Positions 26,748 through 37,161 of a stretch of DNA of 64,000 nucleotides are shown piece after piece. Where the stretch lies: the NCBI GenBank assembly GCA_003268905.1, contig QLTU01000020.1:16317-80316 (forward strand), in the 5' to 3' direction. The notes under the pieces were generated by a model. The model searched no databases, had not been told where the DNA came from, and was given only the letters and a program-made list of their open reading frames with translations. The translations under genes were made by a program, and so were the position numbers. The stretch comes from Acidovorax defluvii. GTDB taxonomy: Bacteria; Pseudomonadota; Gammaproteobacteria; Burkholderiales; Burkholderiaceae_C. Numbering within the stretch: the first letter of the stretch is position 1; every line of letters starts with the position of its first letter.

Positions 26748-29048
26748 ATGCCTACACCGCCTCCTTCCGTTCCGCAGCGTCGCCTGGCTCGCCAGGCGCG
26801 TCAGAAATTTGTGGAAGGGATCTGCGCAGGGCTGCCTGAGGTGGACAAGACCGTCCTGGACTTTCTGTCCCAGCTGATGTACCAGACCGGCACGCAACGC
26901 GAAATGCATTCGCGGCGCGATGCCTGGCAGTTGTACCAGCAGCACCACACCGACTGGATTGCACGCATGGACCGAAGCCTGCGTGAAGCGCTGGCGCCGC
27001 ACATCAGCACCACACGCGGCACCCAGATGTGCGGCGGTCATTTCGAGTTGCTTAGCGACGATGTGGTGGAAAACAAGATCGCCGCCTCCCGCATGGCGCT
27101 CACGATCACCGAACAGGTCAGCCATCAGCTCGACACGGTGCGGCTGCGAACGCAGTCGCTCGAAGGCCAGGAGCTCGACAGCAATGACATTCTTCGCCCT
27201 GAGGCCGTCTGTCTGATCGCCGTTGAGCAGTGGGTCGAATCCGGCCTGCCGCGCACCGACCTGCTGACCGTGGTGGGCCCCCTGCAGCGCGAGTTGGCCA
27301 ACCTGCTGCAAAAGCAGTACCAGGCGGTGAACTTGTTTTATGTGGAGCAGGGCATCACGCCGCAAAACGACCTGCGGTCACGCGTGCGCCGGACCGAGGG
27401 CGGTGCGGTGGCCAGCCGGGACTCTGGCGCAAGCGGACTTGCATCGCAGGCGTTGACGCAAACCCGGGAGGCCATGGCCGCCGGGCGCGCCGCACCACCG
27501 CGACAGGGCCAGCCCCAGGGGATGGCTCCAGTCTTTGCCACAGGCATGACGCCACTGTCGCGCGCACGCCAGCGTGCGCAGGGTGTCATGGGGCAGCTGC
27601 GCCGGCTGTTGACCCAGCCCGCCACCGGCTTTGATCTGGTCAACGCGCCACCCGCATCGGCGGCGCTGGCGCATGCCCTCACGGCCCACCGCGTCCAGGC
27701 CGACACCTACTACAGCGGTGTCGCCACGCTCATCGAAGACTACAGCCCCGCCGCCGTGGTGCAGCTGGCTGGCGCGGTACGGGAGCGTTCCACCGAATTG
27801 AAGAAAAAGGCCTCCACGGCTGGCGAGAAGGCCATCATCGAGGTGGTGGCGCTGATGTTCCAGAGCATTCTGGCCGAAGACCGTATTCCCCCGGCCGTGC
27901 GCGTCTGGTTTGCGCGGTTGCAGGTGCCGGTGCTGCGCGTGGCCCTGGCAGAGCCCGAGTTCTTCAGCAACATCGCCCACCCGGCCCGCCAGCTCATTGA
28001 CCGCATGGGGGCGTGCGTCATGGGATTTGATGCGACGTCGATCAATGGCAGCGCCCTGGAGGCGGAGATTCGCCGCGTGGTGCAGGTGATCGAGCAATAC
28101 CCTGAGACCGGGCGGCGGGTTTTTCAGCTGGTGTACGACGAGTTCGAAAAATTCCTGTCGAAGTTCCTGACCGAAAAGCAGGCCACCTCGCGCCTGGTCA
28201 GCGTGGCGCAGCAGGTGGAGCAGCGGGAAACGCTGGCCATCCAGTACACGATCGAGCTGCGCACCATGCTGCGCGACATGCCGGTGCGCGACGAAATCCG
28301 GGAGTTCCTCTTCAAGACCTGGGCCGAGGTGCTGGCCCTCTCGGCTGTGCGCGATGGCCCTCAGCATGCCGATACCATCACCTTCAAGCGCACGGCCGCC
28401 GATCTGGTGTGGGCAGTCAGCGCCAAACCCCATCGCAGCGACCGGGCACTGGTGATCCAGAGCCTGCCCGGCCTGCTGCAACGCCTGCGCCAGGGGCTGG
28501 CGCTGATGGGAATCGCCGCTGCCGCGCAGGATGCGCAGATCAAGGTGCTGACCGACACCCTGGCCGATGCCTTCCTGTCCAAGACGGCATCCATTCCGCA
28601 GGCGCATATCGACGCCATGGCCAAACGGCTGGCCAACCTCGAGGACTTCATCGGGGATGCCACGCTGGGAGACATGCCGCTCAATGCCGACAACATCGAG
28701 ATGATGCTGGGCATTGATGCCTCGTCCATCCATGTGATCGCGGACAACGGGGCTCCTGTGGACGAAGCCATGGTGGCCTGGGCTCAAGAGCTGCAACGGG
28801 GCGCGTGGTTCACCCTGGACCACAACGGATCTTCGGCTCAGGTGCAATACGCCTGGCAGAGCCAGCGCAAGCAATTGCACCTTTTTGCCGCCACGGACGG
28901 CAGCAGCTACCTCATTCAGCTGCGCCGCCTGGCTGCGTATCTGCAATCCGGGCTGCTGGTGCCGCAGGACGAAGAGGGTCTGACCTTGCGCGCCACGCGC
29001 GATGCCCTGGCCAAGCTGGACGCCAACCCCGAGCGGCTGCTGGACTGA
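26748..29048 (+). CDS. DUF1631 family protein
   Basis: A 766-residue, mostly helical, cytoplasmic protein matching the DUF1631 family by its N-terminal region (QKFVEGICAGLPEVDKTVLDF), its central helices and its C-terminal part with a short beta-rich module (WFTLDHNGSSAQVQYAW) that resembles a degenerate PilZ-like end. The function is not established; some relatives have been misannotated as thymidine phosphorylase. It starts 17 bases after secF, so it may be co-transcribed, but its job need not concern secretion. Confidence 0.8.
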   Translation: MPTPPPSVPQRRLARQARQKFVEGICAGLPEVDKTVLDFLSQLMYQTGTQREMHSRRDAWQLYQQHHTDWIARMDRSLREALAPHISTTRGTQMCGGHFELLSDDVVENKIAASRMALTITEQVSHQLDTVRLRTQSLEGQELDSNDILRPEAVCLIAVEQWVESGLPRTDLLTVVGPLQRELANLLQKQYQAVNLFYVEQGITPQNDLRSRVRRTEGGAVASRDSGASGLASQALTQTREAMAAGRAAPPRQGQPQGMAPVFATGMTPLSRARQRAQGVMGQLRRLLTQPATGFDLVNAPPASAALAHALTAHRVQADTYYSGVATLIEDYSPAAVVQLAGAVRERSTELKKKASTAGEKAIIEVVALMFQSILAEDRIPPAVRVWFARLQVPVLRVALAEPEFFSNIAHPARQLIDRMGACVMGFDATSINGSALEAEIRRVVQVIEQYPETGRRVFQLVYDEFEKFLSKFLTEKQATSRLVSVAQQVEQRETLAIQYTIELRTMLRDMPVRDEIREFLFKTWAEVLALSAVRDGPQHADTITFKRTAADLVWAVSAKPHRSDRALVIQSLPGLLQRLRQGLALMGIAAAAQDAQIKVLTDTLADAFLSKTASIPQAHIDAMAKRLANLEDFIGDATLGDMPLNADNIEMMLGIDASSIHVIADNGAPVDEAMVAWAQELQRGAWFTLDHNGSSAQVQYAWQSQRKQLHLFAATDGSSYLIQLRRLAAYLQSGLLVPQDEEGLTLRATRDALAKLDANPERLLD

Positions 29049-29109
29049 CTCACACGCCCGGCGGTGCCGACCGCCTGAGGGGCATTCCTGCGCGGTTGTT
29101 GTCAGCGCG

Positions 29110-29147
29110 ATAAACAAAGCCAAGCAGCGCAGTGAGGGCTTGTTTAT
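29110..29147. terminator. Bidirectional terminator-like hairpin
   Basis: ATAAACAAAGCC and GGCTTGTTTAT form an 11-bp stem with one bulged A and a 15-base loop, between the convergent DUF1631 and dprA genes. The arm ends are A/T-rich, as expected for termination in either direction. Confidence 0.55.
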
Positions 29148-29156
29148 GGCTCTGGC

Positions 29157-30326
29157 TCAGGCGCTGCCCATGCGCTGAAACAGGCCCCCCGGAAGGCGAG
29201 CCACCACGCCTGCCAGCTCCAGTTCGAGCAGCTCCACCTGCATGGCGGCGGTGTCCATGCCGGTGCGTGCCATCAAGGCATCCAGCCCCACAGGGTCAAA
29301 TCCCATCGCCTGGAGCAGTGCGCTTTCGGGTGGATCGGCGGGGGCGCTTTCAGTGGGGCTCAGGCCGCAGGAGGCGGGTTGCGATGCAGCGCCTGGAACG
29401 GGAAGGTGCAGTTCTTCCAGCACATCCTGTGCAGATTCCACCAGCTTGGCGCCTTGCCGTATCAGGGCATGGCATCCGCGCGACTGGGGTGCATGGATGG
29501 AGCCAGGAATGGCAAATACTTCACGCCCCTGCTCCACCGCCAGCCGGGCCGTGATCAACGAGCCGGACGCCAATGCGGCCTCCACTACCAGTGTGCCCTG
29601 CGACAGTCCCGCAATGATGCGGTTGCGTTTGGGGAAATTGGCCGCCAGGGGCGGTGTGCCGAGGGGGTATTCGCTGATCAGGATGCCGTGGGCGGCAATG
29701 CGCCGCGCAAGTCCCAGGTTCTGACGGGGGTACACCCTGTCAAGTCCCGTGCCCACCACGGCAATCGTGGCGGGAGCGTTGACATGGGCCAACGCGCTGT
29801 CCAGGGCTCCTTCGTGTGCGGCGGCGTCCACGCCCAGTGCCAGCCCGGACACGATGGTCAGACCGGCTGCATGCAATGCACGCGCAAACTGGCGCGCGTT
29901 GTCCGCACCCTGGGCGGTGGGGTTGCGGCTGCCCACGATGGCCAGGCAACGCCCGGCGGGAAAAGGATTTGCCGCCCACATTGCTGAAGGGCCGATGCCA
30001 TACAGCGCCAAGGGAGGGTCTTCCGTGTCGAGCAGTGCCTGCGGGTAACGCCCATCGCCCAGCGTCAGAAAAACCCGAGCGGGCCCGTCCGGCGCAGTGT
30101 CCTGCAGCCACGCCCAGGTGGTCTCCAGTTGCTGTGCCAGACCGTCTGGAACCAATCGCAGGGCACGCGCCTGTGAGGGCGTCACGCACTGCGTCAGCGC
30201 ACCCTCCGGTTGCTCGAAGATGGCCTCAGGAAGACCAAAGGCCGCCAGAAGGCGGCGGGCGGTGCCGTTGCCTACGCCCGGGGTCAGGGTCAGTCGCAAC
30301 CAGCCGGCGAGTTCATCGCGGTCCAT
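29157..30326 (-). CDS. dprA: DNA-processing protein DprA
   Basis: A 389-residue protein that loads RecA on incoming single-stranded DNA during natural transformation. An N-terminal helical region (LAGWLRLTLTPGVGNGTARR) leads to the Rossmann-like core with AIVGSRNPTAQG, SGLALGVDAAAHEGAL, VGTGLDRVYPRQN and FPKRNRIIAGLS, and a C-terminal winged-helix region (about 320-385). It is complete. It follows the LysM gene by 62 bases on the same strand, the usual betaproteobacterial order. Confidence 0.95.
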   Translation of the reverse strand: MDRDELAGWLRLTLTPGVGNGTARRLLAAFGLPEAIFEQPEGALTQCVTPSQARALRLVPDGLAQQLETTWAWLQDTAPDGPARVFLTLGDGRYPQALLDTEDPPLALYGIGPSAMWAANPFPAGRCLAIVGSRNPTAQGADNARQFARALHAAGLTIVSGLALGVDAAAHEGALDSALAHVNAPATIAVVGTGLDRVYPRQNLGLARRIAAHGILISEYPLGTPPLAANFPKRNRIIAGLSQGTLVVEAALASGSLITARLAVEQGREVFAIPGSIHAPQSRGCHALIRQGAKLVESAQDVLEELHLPVPGAASQPASCGLSPTESAPADPPESALLQAMGFDPVGLDALMARTGMDTAAMQVELLELELAGVVARLPGGLFQRMGSA

Positions 30327-30388
30327 GGATGGGGTGGGGTCGAGGCGCGCTTGCAGACGAAACGACTGCGCGGCCTCCGGTTCCGTCC

Positions 30389-31591
30389 TTAGTCGGGATT
30401 GACCAGCCGGTCACCCACTCGCACGCCGGTGCTGATTTCCAGAATCAATGCGTAGGAAACACGGTCAAACGTGCGGAACACCATGACGTGGCCATTGCGC
30501 TCGCTGGGCAGCTTGATCACGGTCTTTGCCTCGTCCGTGCTGTCCTTGATGCGGTCGCCCATCGTCATGATGTGGAGAACCTGGCCGGCCTCCATGCCGT
30601 CCTGCGTGCCCCGGTTGATCGCAATGACCTGGTTCTGCGCCGCATAGGTCACCGAACTGCCGCCATAAATCGAGACCACCCGTGCATCGACTTCCATCTG
30701 GGGTGCGCGCGGCGTGTAGCTGACAAAGGCGCGCGCCGGCGCTGGCAGCAGCCGGTCGCCCGCACGAACCTCTTGTTTGGTGGCGGTCAGCTCGACCGTG
30801 GCGGGTACGTACTCGACCACTTTGCCACCTTTGCCATCGGCCGTTTCTTCCAGCGACTCGCCCCGCACCAGTTCGGCTTTTCCGACGTATTGCGCTTCGT
30901 AGCCCAGGATTTCACCCGTCACCGGATCTTTGAGTGCAATGGCGTCCCGGAAAATCCGGTAGTGGCGGGGGGCACCTGGCTCTGCGCGCAGCGGATTGGC
31001 GGCGTCGCCACGGGCATAGGCCCGGTCGCCGTCCGCCATCAGAACGCGGTGATCCACCGTGGCCACGATGCGTGGCGCGCGTTCCAGCACCTCGGCATCC
31101 ACCACCAGCGGCTCCACCAGGAAGGGCTCGATGAGGTGGGGCTTGAGTGTGGGCAGGGCGGTGTCGGAAAGGCTGTCGCTGCGCGTACGCGGAGACACCC
31201 GCACCGTGTCAGGCTCGCCACGGGCGCTGGTGCGAAGACGTGCATAGCCGCCATCCTTTTCCAGGTACAGCGTCTGTCCCGGAAAAATCAGATGCGGGTT
31301 GGGCAGGGCCTTGAGATTCATGCCCCACAACTCGGGCCAGCGCCAAGGGCGCTTGAGGTACATGCCGGAAATGCCCCAAAGGGTGTCACCACGTTTCACT
31401 ACATAAGTGTCGGGAGCACCCGGAGCCAGCTCGGAAAGAGGAACCCCACGTTCGGCCACCTGCTGCGCCGTTGCCCGCTGGCCACTGGAAATCGGGAAGT
31501 TCTGCGCTTGGGCCGGAGCGACAAGCAAGGCGCCGGCAAATACTGTCAACGCGCCCAAGGCGTTTTGCCGCACGCGGGTGAATGCCGTCAT
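30389..31591 (-). CDS. LysM-domain exported protein
   Basis: A 400-residue protein with a cleavable signal peptide (ending about residue 30, VAPAQAQN) and a LysM peptidoglycan-binding motif at about residues 63-110 (YVVKRGDTLWGISGMYL, then PHLIFPGQTLYL). The rest is a family-specific beta-rich region of unknown role that includes a VRAGDRLLPA segment. The ATG at 31591 is preferred because AAAAAAGGAAC lies just before it; upstream in-frame starts lack this. Presumed role: cell-wall binding in the periplasm. Confidence 0.88.
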   Translation of the reverse strand: MTAFTRVRQNALGALTVFAGALLVAPAQAQNFPISSGQRATAQQVAERGVPLSELAPGAPDTYVVKRGDTLWGISGMYLKRPWRWPELWGMNLKALPNPHLIFPGQTLYLEKDGGYARLRTSARGEPDTVRVSPRTRSDSLSDTALPTLKPHLIEPFLVEPLVVDAEVLERAPRIVATVDHRVLMADGDRAYARGDAANPLRAEPGAPRHYRIFRDAIALKDPVTGEILGYEAQYVGKAELVRGESLEETADGKGGKVVEYVPATVELTATKQEVRAGDRLLPAPARAFVSYTPRAPQMEVDARVVSIYGGSSVTYAAQNQVIAINRGTQDGMEAGQVLHIMTMGDRIKDSTDEAKTVIKLPSERNGHVMVFRTFDRVSYALILEISTGVRVGDRLVNPD

Positions 31592-31791
31592 GTTGTTCCT
31601 TTTTTGATGCATTGTGAAACGCCCCCTCACTGGCGCCGCGGTCGATTGCGTCATGCAAGCCGCCGGGCAAATACGTTACAAACGATCTGAGATTCTCTGC
31701 TCAAGCCCTTGATTGGGCAACGAATATTGCGGTCAGGCGCTGCAGCGGGCGCCAAAAGTGGCGAAAATAGCGACAGCTTTCACCTTCATTC

Positions 31792-32301
31792 ATGGCAATT
31801 CTTCCCATTCTCTGTTACCCGGATCCTCGTCTTCACAAGGTTGCACAGCCGGTTCAGGCCGTCGATGCACGCGTCCAGACGCTGGTTGAGGACATGCTCG
31901 CCACGATGTACGACGCCCACGGCATCGGCCTGGCGGCCACGCAAATCGACGTGCACGAGCGCATCGTGGTCATCGATGTCTCCGAAGAGCGCAACGAACC
32001 GCTGGTGCTGATCAATCCCGAAATCGTCTGGGCCAGCCCGGAAAAGCATGTGGGCGACGAGGGCTGCCTGTCGGTGCCGGGCATCTACGACGGCGTCGAA
32101 CGCGCTGCTGCAGTGCATGTGCGCGCCCTGGACGCCCAGGGGCAATCGCGCACCCTCGAAGCCGAGGGACTGCTGGCGGTCTGCGTCCAGCACGAGATGG
32201 ACCACCTCATGGGCAAGGTGTTTGTGGAATACCTCTCCCCCCTCAAGCGCAACCGCATCAAGACCAAGCTGCTCAAGCAGCAGCGGGACGCGCGCGAGTG
32301 A
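31792..32301 (+). CDS. def: Peptide deformylase
   Basis: A 169-residue metalloenzyme that removes the formyl group from nascent protein N-termini. The three signature motifs are complete: GIGLAATQ (near 45), EGCLSVPG (near 88) and HEMDHL (near 132), with the Cys and two His metal ligands. It is divergent from the LysM gene and starts a plus-strand set with a lipoprotein gene and fmt. Confidence 0.97.
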   Translation: MAILPILCYPDPRLHKVAQPVQAVDARVQTLVEDMLATMYDAHGIGLAATQIDVHERIVVIDVSEERNEPLVLINPEIVWASPEKHVGDEGCLSVPGIYDGVERAAAVHVRALDAQGQSRTLEAEGLLAVCVQHEMDHLMGKVFVEYLSPLKRNRIKTKLLKQQRDARE

Positions 32302-32801
32302 GCACCTGGAGGCGACGCCTTGGTATCGGCGCTGTTGCGCTGGTCGCCGGGGTGTTGCTGTCGGCCTGCGCATCGCCCGACCTGGAAAAGCCGGGAGCCC
32401 GGCGAGCAGATGTGCTGGCGCGGCTGGGCGCACCGCACAGCACGACTGCCCTGGAGGGCAACCGGGAGCGCCTGCTGTATTCCACCCTGCCCGCAGGCCG
32501 CCGGGTATTTCATCTCGACTTTGATGGCGCCGGGCGTCTTGAACGCGTCGAGCAGGTGCTGACCTTGGCCCGCTTTTCGGGCATTGCACTGAACACATGG
32601 ACCCAGGCAGATGTCGAGCGCACCTTCGGCCCGCCGATGCTGGTCGAACGGGTTGCCCGTTTTGACGGCGACATCTGGACCTACCGGTTCATGGACGACT
32701 ACGAACCGCGCATGGCGCACATCCACATCGACCGCGCCGGCACCGTGCGCCAACTGGTTTTCTCCGATGACCAGCCGCCGGGTGACGACAGGGATTTCTG
32801 A
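32298..32801 (+). CDS. Predicted lipoprotein, SmpA/BamE-like fold
   Basis: A 167-residue lipoprotein: positively charged start, hydrophobic core and lipobox LSAC (Cys24). The mature part has two repeats of a [18 protein letters not shown] and [11 protein letters not shown] pattern typical of small SmpA/BamE-like domains. It begins with GTG overlapping the def stop (GTGA), so it is translationally coupled. Its exact role is unknown; the link to formyl-methionine metabolism may be positional only. Confidence 0.75.
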   Translation: MSTWRRRLGIGAVALVAGVLLSACASPDLEKPGARRADVLARLGAPHSTTALEGNRERLLYSTLPAGRRVFHLDFDGAGRLERVEQVLTLARFSGIALNTWTQADVERTFGPPMLVERVARFDGDIWTYRFMDDYEPRMAHIHIDRAGTVRQLVFSDDQPPGDDRDF

Positions 32802-32824
32802 CAGCCGCCACCGGGCCCCTCTTC

Positions 32825-33826
32825 ATGAAAATCGTTTTTGCCGGAACCCCTGAATTCGCCCGTGTCGCATTGCAGCGCCTGCTGAGCGCCGGGTTCACCG
32901 TGCCCCTCGTTCTCACGCAGCCCGACCGGCCCGCAGGCCGGGGCATGAAGCTGCAGGCCTCGCCCGTCAAGCAATGCGCGCTCGAGCATGGCATTGCCGT
33001 GGCCCAGCCCCGCAGCCTGCGCCTGGACGGAAAATTCCCCGAAGACGCTGCTGCCGCCTGTTCGGCGCTGCTGGCCGCCCAGGCCGATGCCATGGTGGTG
33101 GCGGCCTACGGCCTGATCCTGCCGCAGTGGGTGCTGGACCTCCCGGCCAGGGGTTGCCTCAACATTCACGCCAGCCTGCTCCCGCGCTGGCGCGGCGCCG
33201 CGCCCATCCACCGTGCCATTCAGGCGGGCGACATCGAGACGGGCGTCACCATCATGCAGATGGATGCGGGGCTGGACACGGGCGCCATGCTGCTGACCGA
33301 AAAGCTGCCCATTGGTTCCCGCGACACCACCGCCTCGCTGCACGATCGGCTGGCCGACATCGGTGGCCGCCTGATCGTGGAGGCCCTTGAGCTGGCCGCC
33401 TGCGGTGGTCTGCAGCCTGTCCCGCAACCGGAGCAGGGCGTTACCTATGCCCACAAGATCGAGAAATCCGAGAGCGCAGTGGACTGGTCGCTGCCAGCGC
33501 ACGTGATTGGCCGGCAGATCCGGGCTTTCGATCCGTTTCCCGGGGCGAGCACCACGCTGGGCACCGAGACCGTCAAGCTGTGGGGCTACGAAATTAATAG
33601 CTATCAGCGCTTGTCAGATAAGCGCTGCGGGCAGATTTTATCTATAGACAGCACCGGCGTGCTCGTGGCCTGCGGTGAAGATGCCCTGCGCCTGACCACC
33701 TTGCAGCGGGCCGGAGGCAAGCGGTTGCCGGCCTCTGAGTTTCTGCGTGGCTTTCCGCTGCAGCCCGGGATGGTGCTGGGGGAGGCGCAGGCACCCGGCA
33801 CCCCCGGCGCGCCGACAGCGCCATGA
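32825..33826 (+). CDS. fmt: Methionyl-tRNA formyltransferase
   Basis: A 333-residue enzyme that formylates initiator Met-tRNA using 10-formyl-tetrahydrofolate. The N-terminal catalytic domain shows [12 protein letters not shown], the tRNA-binding loop [13 protein letters not shown] and the catalytic [17 protein letters not shown]. The C-terminal domain is normal except for a stretch ([20 protein letters not shown], about residues 257-276) that is encoded by the palindromic repeat at 33591-33646 and reads through in frame. Its stop overlaps the azlC start (ATGA). Confidence 0.95.
   Translation: MKIVFAGTPEFARVALQRLLSAGFTVPLVLTQPDRPAGRGMKLQASPVKQCALEHGIAVAQPRSLRLDGKFPEDAAAACSALLAAQADAMVVAAYGLILPQWVLDLPARGCLNIHASLLPRWRGAAPIHRAIQAGDIETGVTIMQMDAGLDTGAMLLTEKLPIGSRDTTASLHDRLADIGGRLIVEALELAACGGLQPVPQPEQGVTYAHKIEKSESAVDWSLPAHVIGRQIRAFDPFPGASTTLGTETVKLWGYEINSYQRLSDKRCGQILSIDSTGVLVACGEDALRLTTLQRAGGKRLPASEFLRGFPLQPGMVLGEAQAPGTPGAPTAP
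33591..33646 (+). repeat. Comamonad palindromic repeat, copy 4 (inside fmt)
   Basis: Forward copy (AATAGCTATCAGCGCTTG, then AGATAAGCGCTGCGGGC) lying wholly within the fmt reading frame without a stop or frameshift. Confidence 0.75.
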
Positions 33827-34644
33827 GCCTGCAGGCGGTCGGCCAGACCGTGCGCCACCCGGCGTTTCGCCTGGCCATCACCGACATGGCGGGCACCTCG
33901 CTGGGCATCGCCGCCTGGGGCATGGTGACCGGTGTGGCCATGGTCAAAAGCGGCATGTCGGTATCGCTGGCCATTTTCATGTCGCTGCTGGTGTATGCAG
34001 GCAGCGCCCAGCTGGCCGTGATTCCGCTGCTGGCCACCGGGGCGCCGCTGTGGGTGGTGTGGCTCACGGCGTCGTGTGTGAACCTGCGCTTCGTGATTTT
34101 CAGCAGCCTGTGGCGCAGCTACTTTGTGCACCTGCCGTTGCGCCAGCGGCTGGCCATTGGCTACTTCAGCGGCGACGTGATCTTTGTCGCCTTCATGAAG
34201 CGCTTTCCCGAGCCACGCCCCGCGCCCGAGCAGGTGCCCTACTTCTGGGGCGCCGCCACCACCAATTGGCTGGCCTGGCAGGTGCCTTCGATTGCCGGCA
34301 TCCTGCTGGCCAACGCCGTGCCGCTGTCGTGGGGGCTCGGGTTTGCGGGTGTGCTGGCGCTGTTGGGGGTGTTGCTGTCGCTGCTGTTCGACCGCGCCAC
34401 CTGGCTTGCTACGGGAGTGGCCGCTACGGCCGCCATTGCTGCTTTTGCCCTGCCGCTCAAGCTCAACATTCTGGTGGCCATTGCCGCCGCGATCGCGGTG
34501 GGCCTGCTGATCGAGGCTGTGGACCGGCGCCGCCACCGCCCCGAGGTGCTGCTGGTGCCGGCCGACAGCATGATCCCGGCCGACGAGTTCGAACAGGTCG
34601 AGGCCGGCGATGCGGTGGCGCTGCGCGAAGAGTTGCATCCATGA
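33823..34644 (+). CDS. azlC: AzlC-family branched-chain amino acid exporter subunit
   Basis: A 273-residue membrane protein with about seven helices in the AzlC pattern ([14 protein letters not shown] [16 protein letters not shown], and [13 protein letters not shown]). With AzlD it forms an exporter for branched-chain amino acids or analogues. A hydrophilic tail of about 40 residues follows the last helix. It overlaps fmt upstream and azlD downstream by four bases each. Confidence 0.9.
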   Translation: MSLQAVGQTVRHPAFRLAITDMAGTSLGIAAWGMVTGVAMVKSGMSVSLAIFMSLLVYAGSAQLAVIPLLATGAPLWVVWLTASCVNLRFVIFSSLWRSYFVHLPLRQRLAIGYFSGDVIFVAFMKRFPEPRPAPEQVPYFWGAATTNWLAWQVPSIAGILLANAVPLSWGLGFAGVLALLGVLLSLLFDRATWLATGVAATAAIAAFALPLKLNILVAIAAAIAVGLLIEAVDRRRHRPEVLLVPADSMIPADEFEQVEAGDAVALREELHP

Positions 34645-34976
34645 GCTGGGACTGGCTCGAACCCGTCATCGTGGTGGTCGGTCTGGCCCTCATCACCGTG
34701 GTGACGCGCACTTTCTTCATGATCCCCGAGCGCGAGATGCCCTTGCCCGACTGGCTCAAGCGCGGGCTCAAATACGCGCCCCTCGCCGCGCTCACGGCCG
34801 TCATTGCGCCCGAAATCTTCATGTCACAGGGCGAGTTCATCACCACGCTGAAGGACGCGCGCCTGCCCGCCGTGCTGTGCGCCGTTGCCTACTACTTCTG
34901 GCGCCGCGGCATTCTGGGCACCATTGTGGTGGGGATGCTGGTGTACCTGCCCCTGCACATCGGCTGGGGCTGGTGA
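34641..34976 (+). CDS. azlD: AzlD-family transporter subunit
   Basis: A 111-residue membrane protein with four helices; the conserved TRTFFMIP and LKYAPLAALTAVIAPEI segments identify AzlD. It is the small partner of AzlC and overlaps it in ATGA (34641-34644). Both are required in characterised pairs; the amino acid exported cannot be told from sequence. Confidence 0.92.
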   Translation: MSWDWLEPVIVVVGLALITVVTRTFFMIPEREMPLPDWLKRGLKYAPLAALTAVIAPEIFMSQGEFITTLKDARLPAVLCAVAYYFWRRGILGTIVVGMLVYLPLHIGWGW

Positions 34977-34978
34977 AC

Positions 34979-35098
34979 ATCGTGCTCCCCCTGAGCCGCT
35001 GCGCGGCTTCCCCCTGAGGGGGACGCCGCCAGTGGCCTGGCAAAGCCAGTTCCACGGCGCCCGCTGGCCTCGGGCACGCCAGTTCGAAAGGCTCGCTC
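34979..35098 (+). repeat. Second-type intergenic repeat with CCCCCTGAGGGGG hairpin
   Basis: A GC-rich element with two short palindromes (CCGCTGCGCGG and TCCCCCTGAGGGGGA) followed by GACGCCGCCAGTGGCCTGGC, a pattern I recognise as common in Comamonadaceae intergenic DNA. Only one copy is in this window. It sits between azlD and pgk and may act as a transcription end. Confidence 0.5.
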
Positions 35099-35151
35099 AC
35101 TAAAATGGTGGCCCTCATTCCATTCCCTCCCAACCGCTGACGCCTTCCTCC

Positions 35152-36351
35152 ATGAACATCCTTCGTTTTTCCGATCTGTGCGCCCAGGGCAAGGCCCGCA
35201 ACCAGCGCGTCTTCATCCGTGCCGACCTGAACGTGCCGCTGGACGCCGCCGGTCACATTACCGAAGACACCCGCATCCGCGCCTCGATTCCGTGCATCCG
35301 CATGGCCCTGGACGCGGGCGCCGCCGTGATGGTGACCAGCCACCTGGGTCGTCCGACCGAAGGTGCGTTCAAGCCGGAAGACTCGCTGGCCCCCGTGGCC
35401 CAGCGCCTGACCGAGCTGCTGGGGCGCGATGTGCCGCTGGTCGCCAACTGGGTGGACGGCGTGACCGTAGCCCCGGGGCAGGTGGTGCTGCTGGAAAACT
35501 GCCGCGTCAATGTCGGCGAGAAAAAGAACAAGGAAGAGCTGGCCCGCAAGCTGGCCGCCCTTTGCGATATTTTTGTGAACGACGCCTTTGGCACTGCCCA
35601 CCGCGCCGAGGGCACCACCTATGGCATCGCGCAATATGCCCCCATCGCGTGCGCTGGCCCGTTGCTGTCGGCCGAAATCGACGCCCTGACCAAGGCCCTG
35701 GCCCACCCCCAGCGTCCACTCGCCGCCATCGTGGCCGGCTCCAAGGTGTCCACCAAGCTCACCATCCTGCAAAGCCTGGCTGACAAGGTGGACCAGTTGA
35801 TTGTGGGCGGCGGCATTGCCAACACCTTCATGCTGGCAGCAGGCCTGCCCATCGGCAAAAGCCTGGCCGAACCCGATCTGCTGGACGCGGCCAGGTCCGT
35901 GATGGCCGCCATGAAGGCGCGCGGCGCCGAGGTGCCGATTCCTACCGACGTGGTCACCGCCAAGACCTTTGCCGCCGACGCGCCCGCCACCATCAAGGCC
36001 GCCACCGATGTGGCCGAGGACGACCTCATTCTGGACATCGGCCCCGACACCGCCGCACGGCTGGCGGCGCAGCTCAAATCGGCTGGCACCATCGTGTGGA
36101 ACGGGCCCGTGGGCGTTTTCGAGTTTCCCGCCTTTGAAAACGGCACGCGCGTGATTGCCGAGGCCATTGCCCAGTCGCCCGCATTCAGCATTGCCGGCGG
36201 CGGAGACACCCTGGCGGCCATTGCCAAATATGGCATCGAGCAGCAGGTGGGCTACATCTCTACCGGCGGCGGCGCGTTTCTGGAGGTGCTTGAAGGCAAG
36301 ACGCTGCCCGCGTTCGAGATTCTTGAAAAACGGGCTGCCGCGCAATCCTGA
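35152..36351 (+). CDS. pgk: Phosphoglycerate kinase
   Basis: A 399-residue glycolytic and gluconeogenic enzyme converting 1,3-bisphosphoglycerate and ADP to 3-phosphoglycerate and ATP. Diagnostic segments are RADLNVPLD (about 23-31), [30 protein letters not shown] and the ATP-binding [12 protein letters not shown] near the C-terminus. Complete, normal length. It is not in an operon with gap or pyk here. Confidence 0.97.
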   Translation: MNILRFSDLCAQGKARNQRVFIRADLNVPLDAAGHITEDTRIRASIPCIRMALDAGAAVMVTSHLGRPTEGAFKPEDSLAPVAQRLTELLGRDVPLVANWVDGVTVAPGQVVLLENCRVNVGEKKNKEELARKLAALCDIFVNDAFGTAHRAEGTTYGIAQYAPIACAGPLLSAEIDALTKALAHPQRPLAAIVAGSKVSTKLTILQSLADKVDQLIVGGGIANTFMLAAGLPIGKSLAEPDLLDAARSVMAAMKARGAEVPIPTDVVTAKTFAADAPATIKAATDVAEDDLILDIGPDTAARLAAQLKSAGTIVWNGPVGVFEFPAFENGTRVIAEAIAQSPAFSIAGGGDTLAAIAKYGIEQQVGYISTGGGAFLEVLEGKTLPAFEILEKRAAAQS

Positions 36352-36543
36352 GTGCACGGGTTTTCGACGCCGCGGTGGCTGGCACGCCCGCCCGCGTGCC
36401 CGTTGGGGGCCAGCGCGCCGACAGCGCAAGCGCGGCATTGACTCACTCTGCTGCCCGATACTTGGGCACATACGGTAGGCGGCGCTGCCTGCACCGGCAT
36501 TCCGGCGCAGGCGTAGTGCACCCCATGGTTGAAGGAATGGCGC

Positions 36544-37161
36544 GTGAAATCTGCAAGTGATACCTGGTTCGACGAGGCCTACTACCAGCGTTACTACTTC
36601 GACAAGAAAACCAGCGTGATTGACCCCGAGCACGCCGAGCGGCTGGGCGCGTTTGTGTGCAGCTACCTGCAGTACCTGCGCGTGCCGGTGAAGCGGGTGC
36701 TGGATGTGGGCTGCGGCATCGGCCTGTGGCGTGCGGCGGTGGCGCGGCACTTTCCCGATGCCAGCTACCACGGCGTGGAGTTCAGCGACTACCTGTGCGG
36801 GCGTTTCGGCTGGGAGCGCGGTTCGGTGGTGGACTACCAGGCCCATGACCCGGCCGAGCCGTTCGATCTGGTGATCTGCCAGGGCGTGCTGCCCTACCTG
36901 AACCCGTCCGACCTGAAACTGGCCCTGCGCAACCTGGGCCGCTTGAGCCGGGGCGCGCTGTATGTCGAAGCCGTCACGCGCGAGGACTATGAGCGCGACA
37001 TCCTCGACGAAGACCTGACCGACCCGCGCCTGTTTCGCCACCGGGCCGAGCTGTATCGGCGCGGCCTGCAGGAGGGCTTTACCGAGCTGGGCGGCGGCGT
37101 GTGGCTGAGCCGCCAGTCCGAGGTGCCGCTGTTCGAGCTCGAATGCGCGGGTGGCCGATGA
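36544..37161 (+). CDS. Class I SAM-dependent methyltransferase
   Basis: A 205-residue methyltransferase with the SAM-binding motif VLDVGCGIGLWRAAVARHF (about 48-66), acidic HGVEFSD at the end of strand two and DLVICQGVLPYL as motif IV. The substrate is unknown. I start it at GTG 36544, which has AGGA at the right distance; a TTG at 36529 is the alternative. It overlaps tapT by four bases. Confidence 0.85.
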   Translation: MKSASDTWFDEAYYQRYYFDKKTSVIDPEHAERLGAFVCSYLQYLRVPVKRVLDVGCGIGLWRAAVARHFPDASYHGVEFSDYLCGRFGWERGSVVDYQAHDPAEPFDLVICQGVLPYLNPSDLKLALRNLGRLSRGALYVEAVTREDYERDILDEDLTDPRLFRHRAELYRRGLQEGFTELGGGVWLSRQSEVPLFELECAGGR

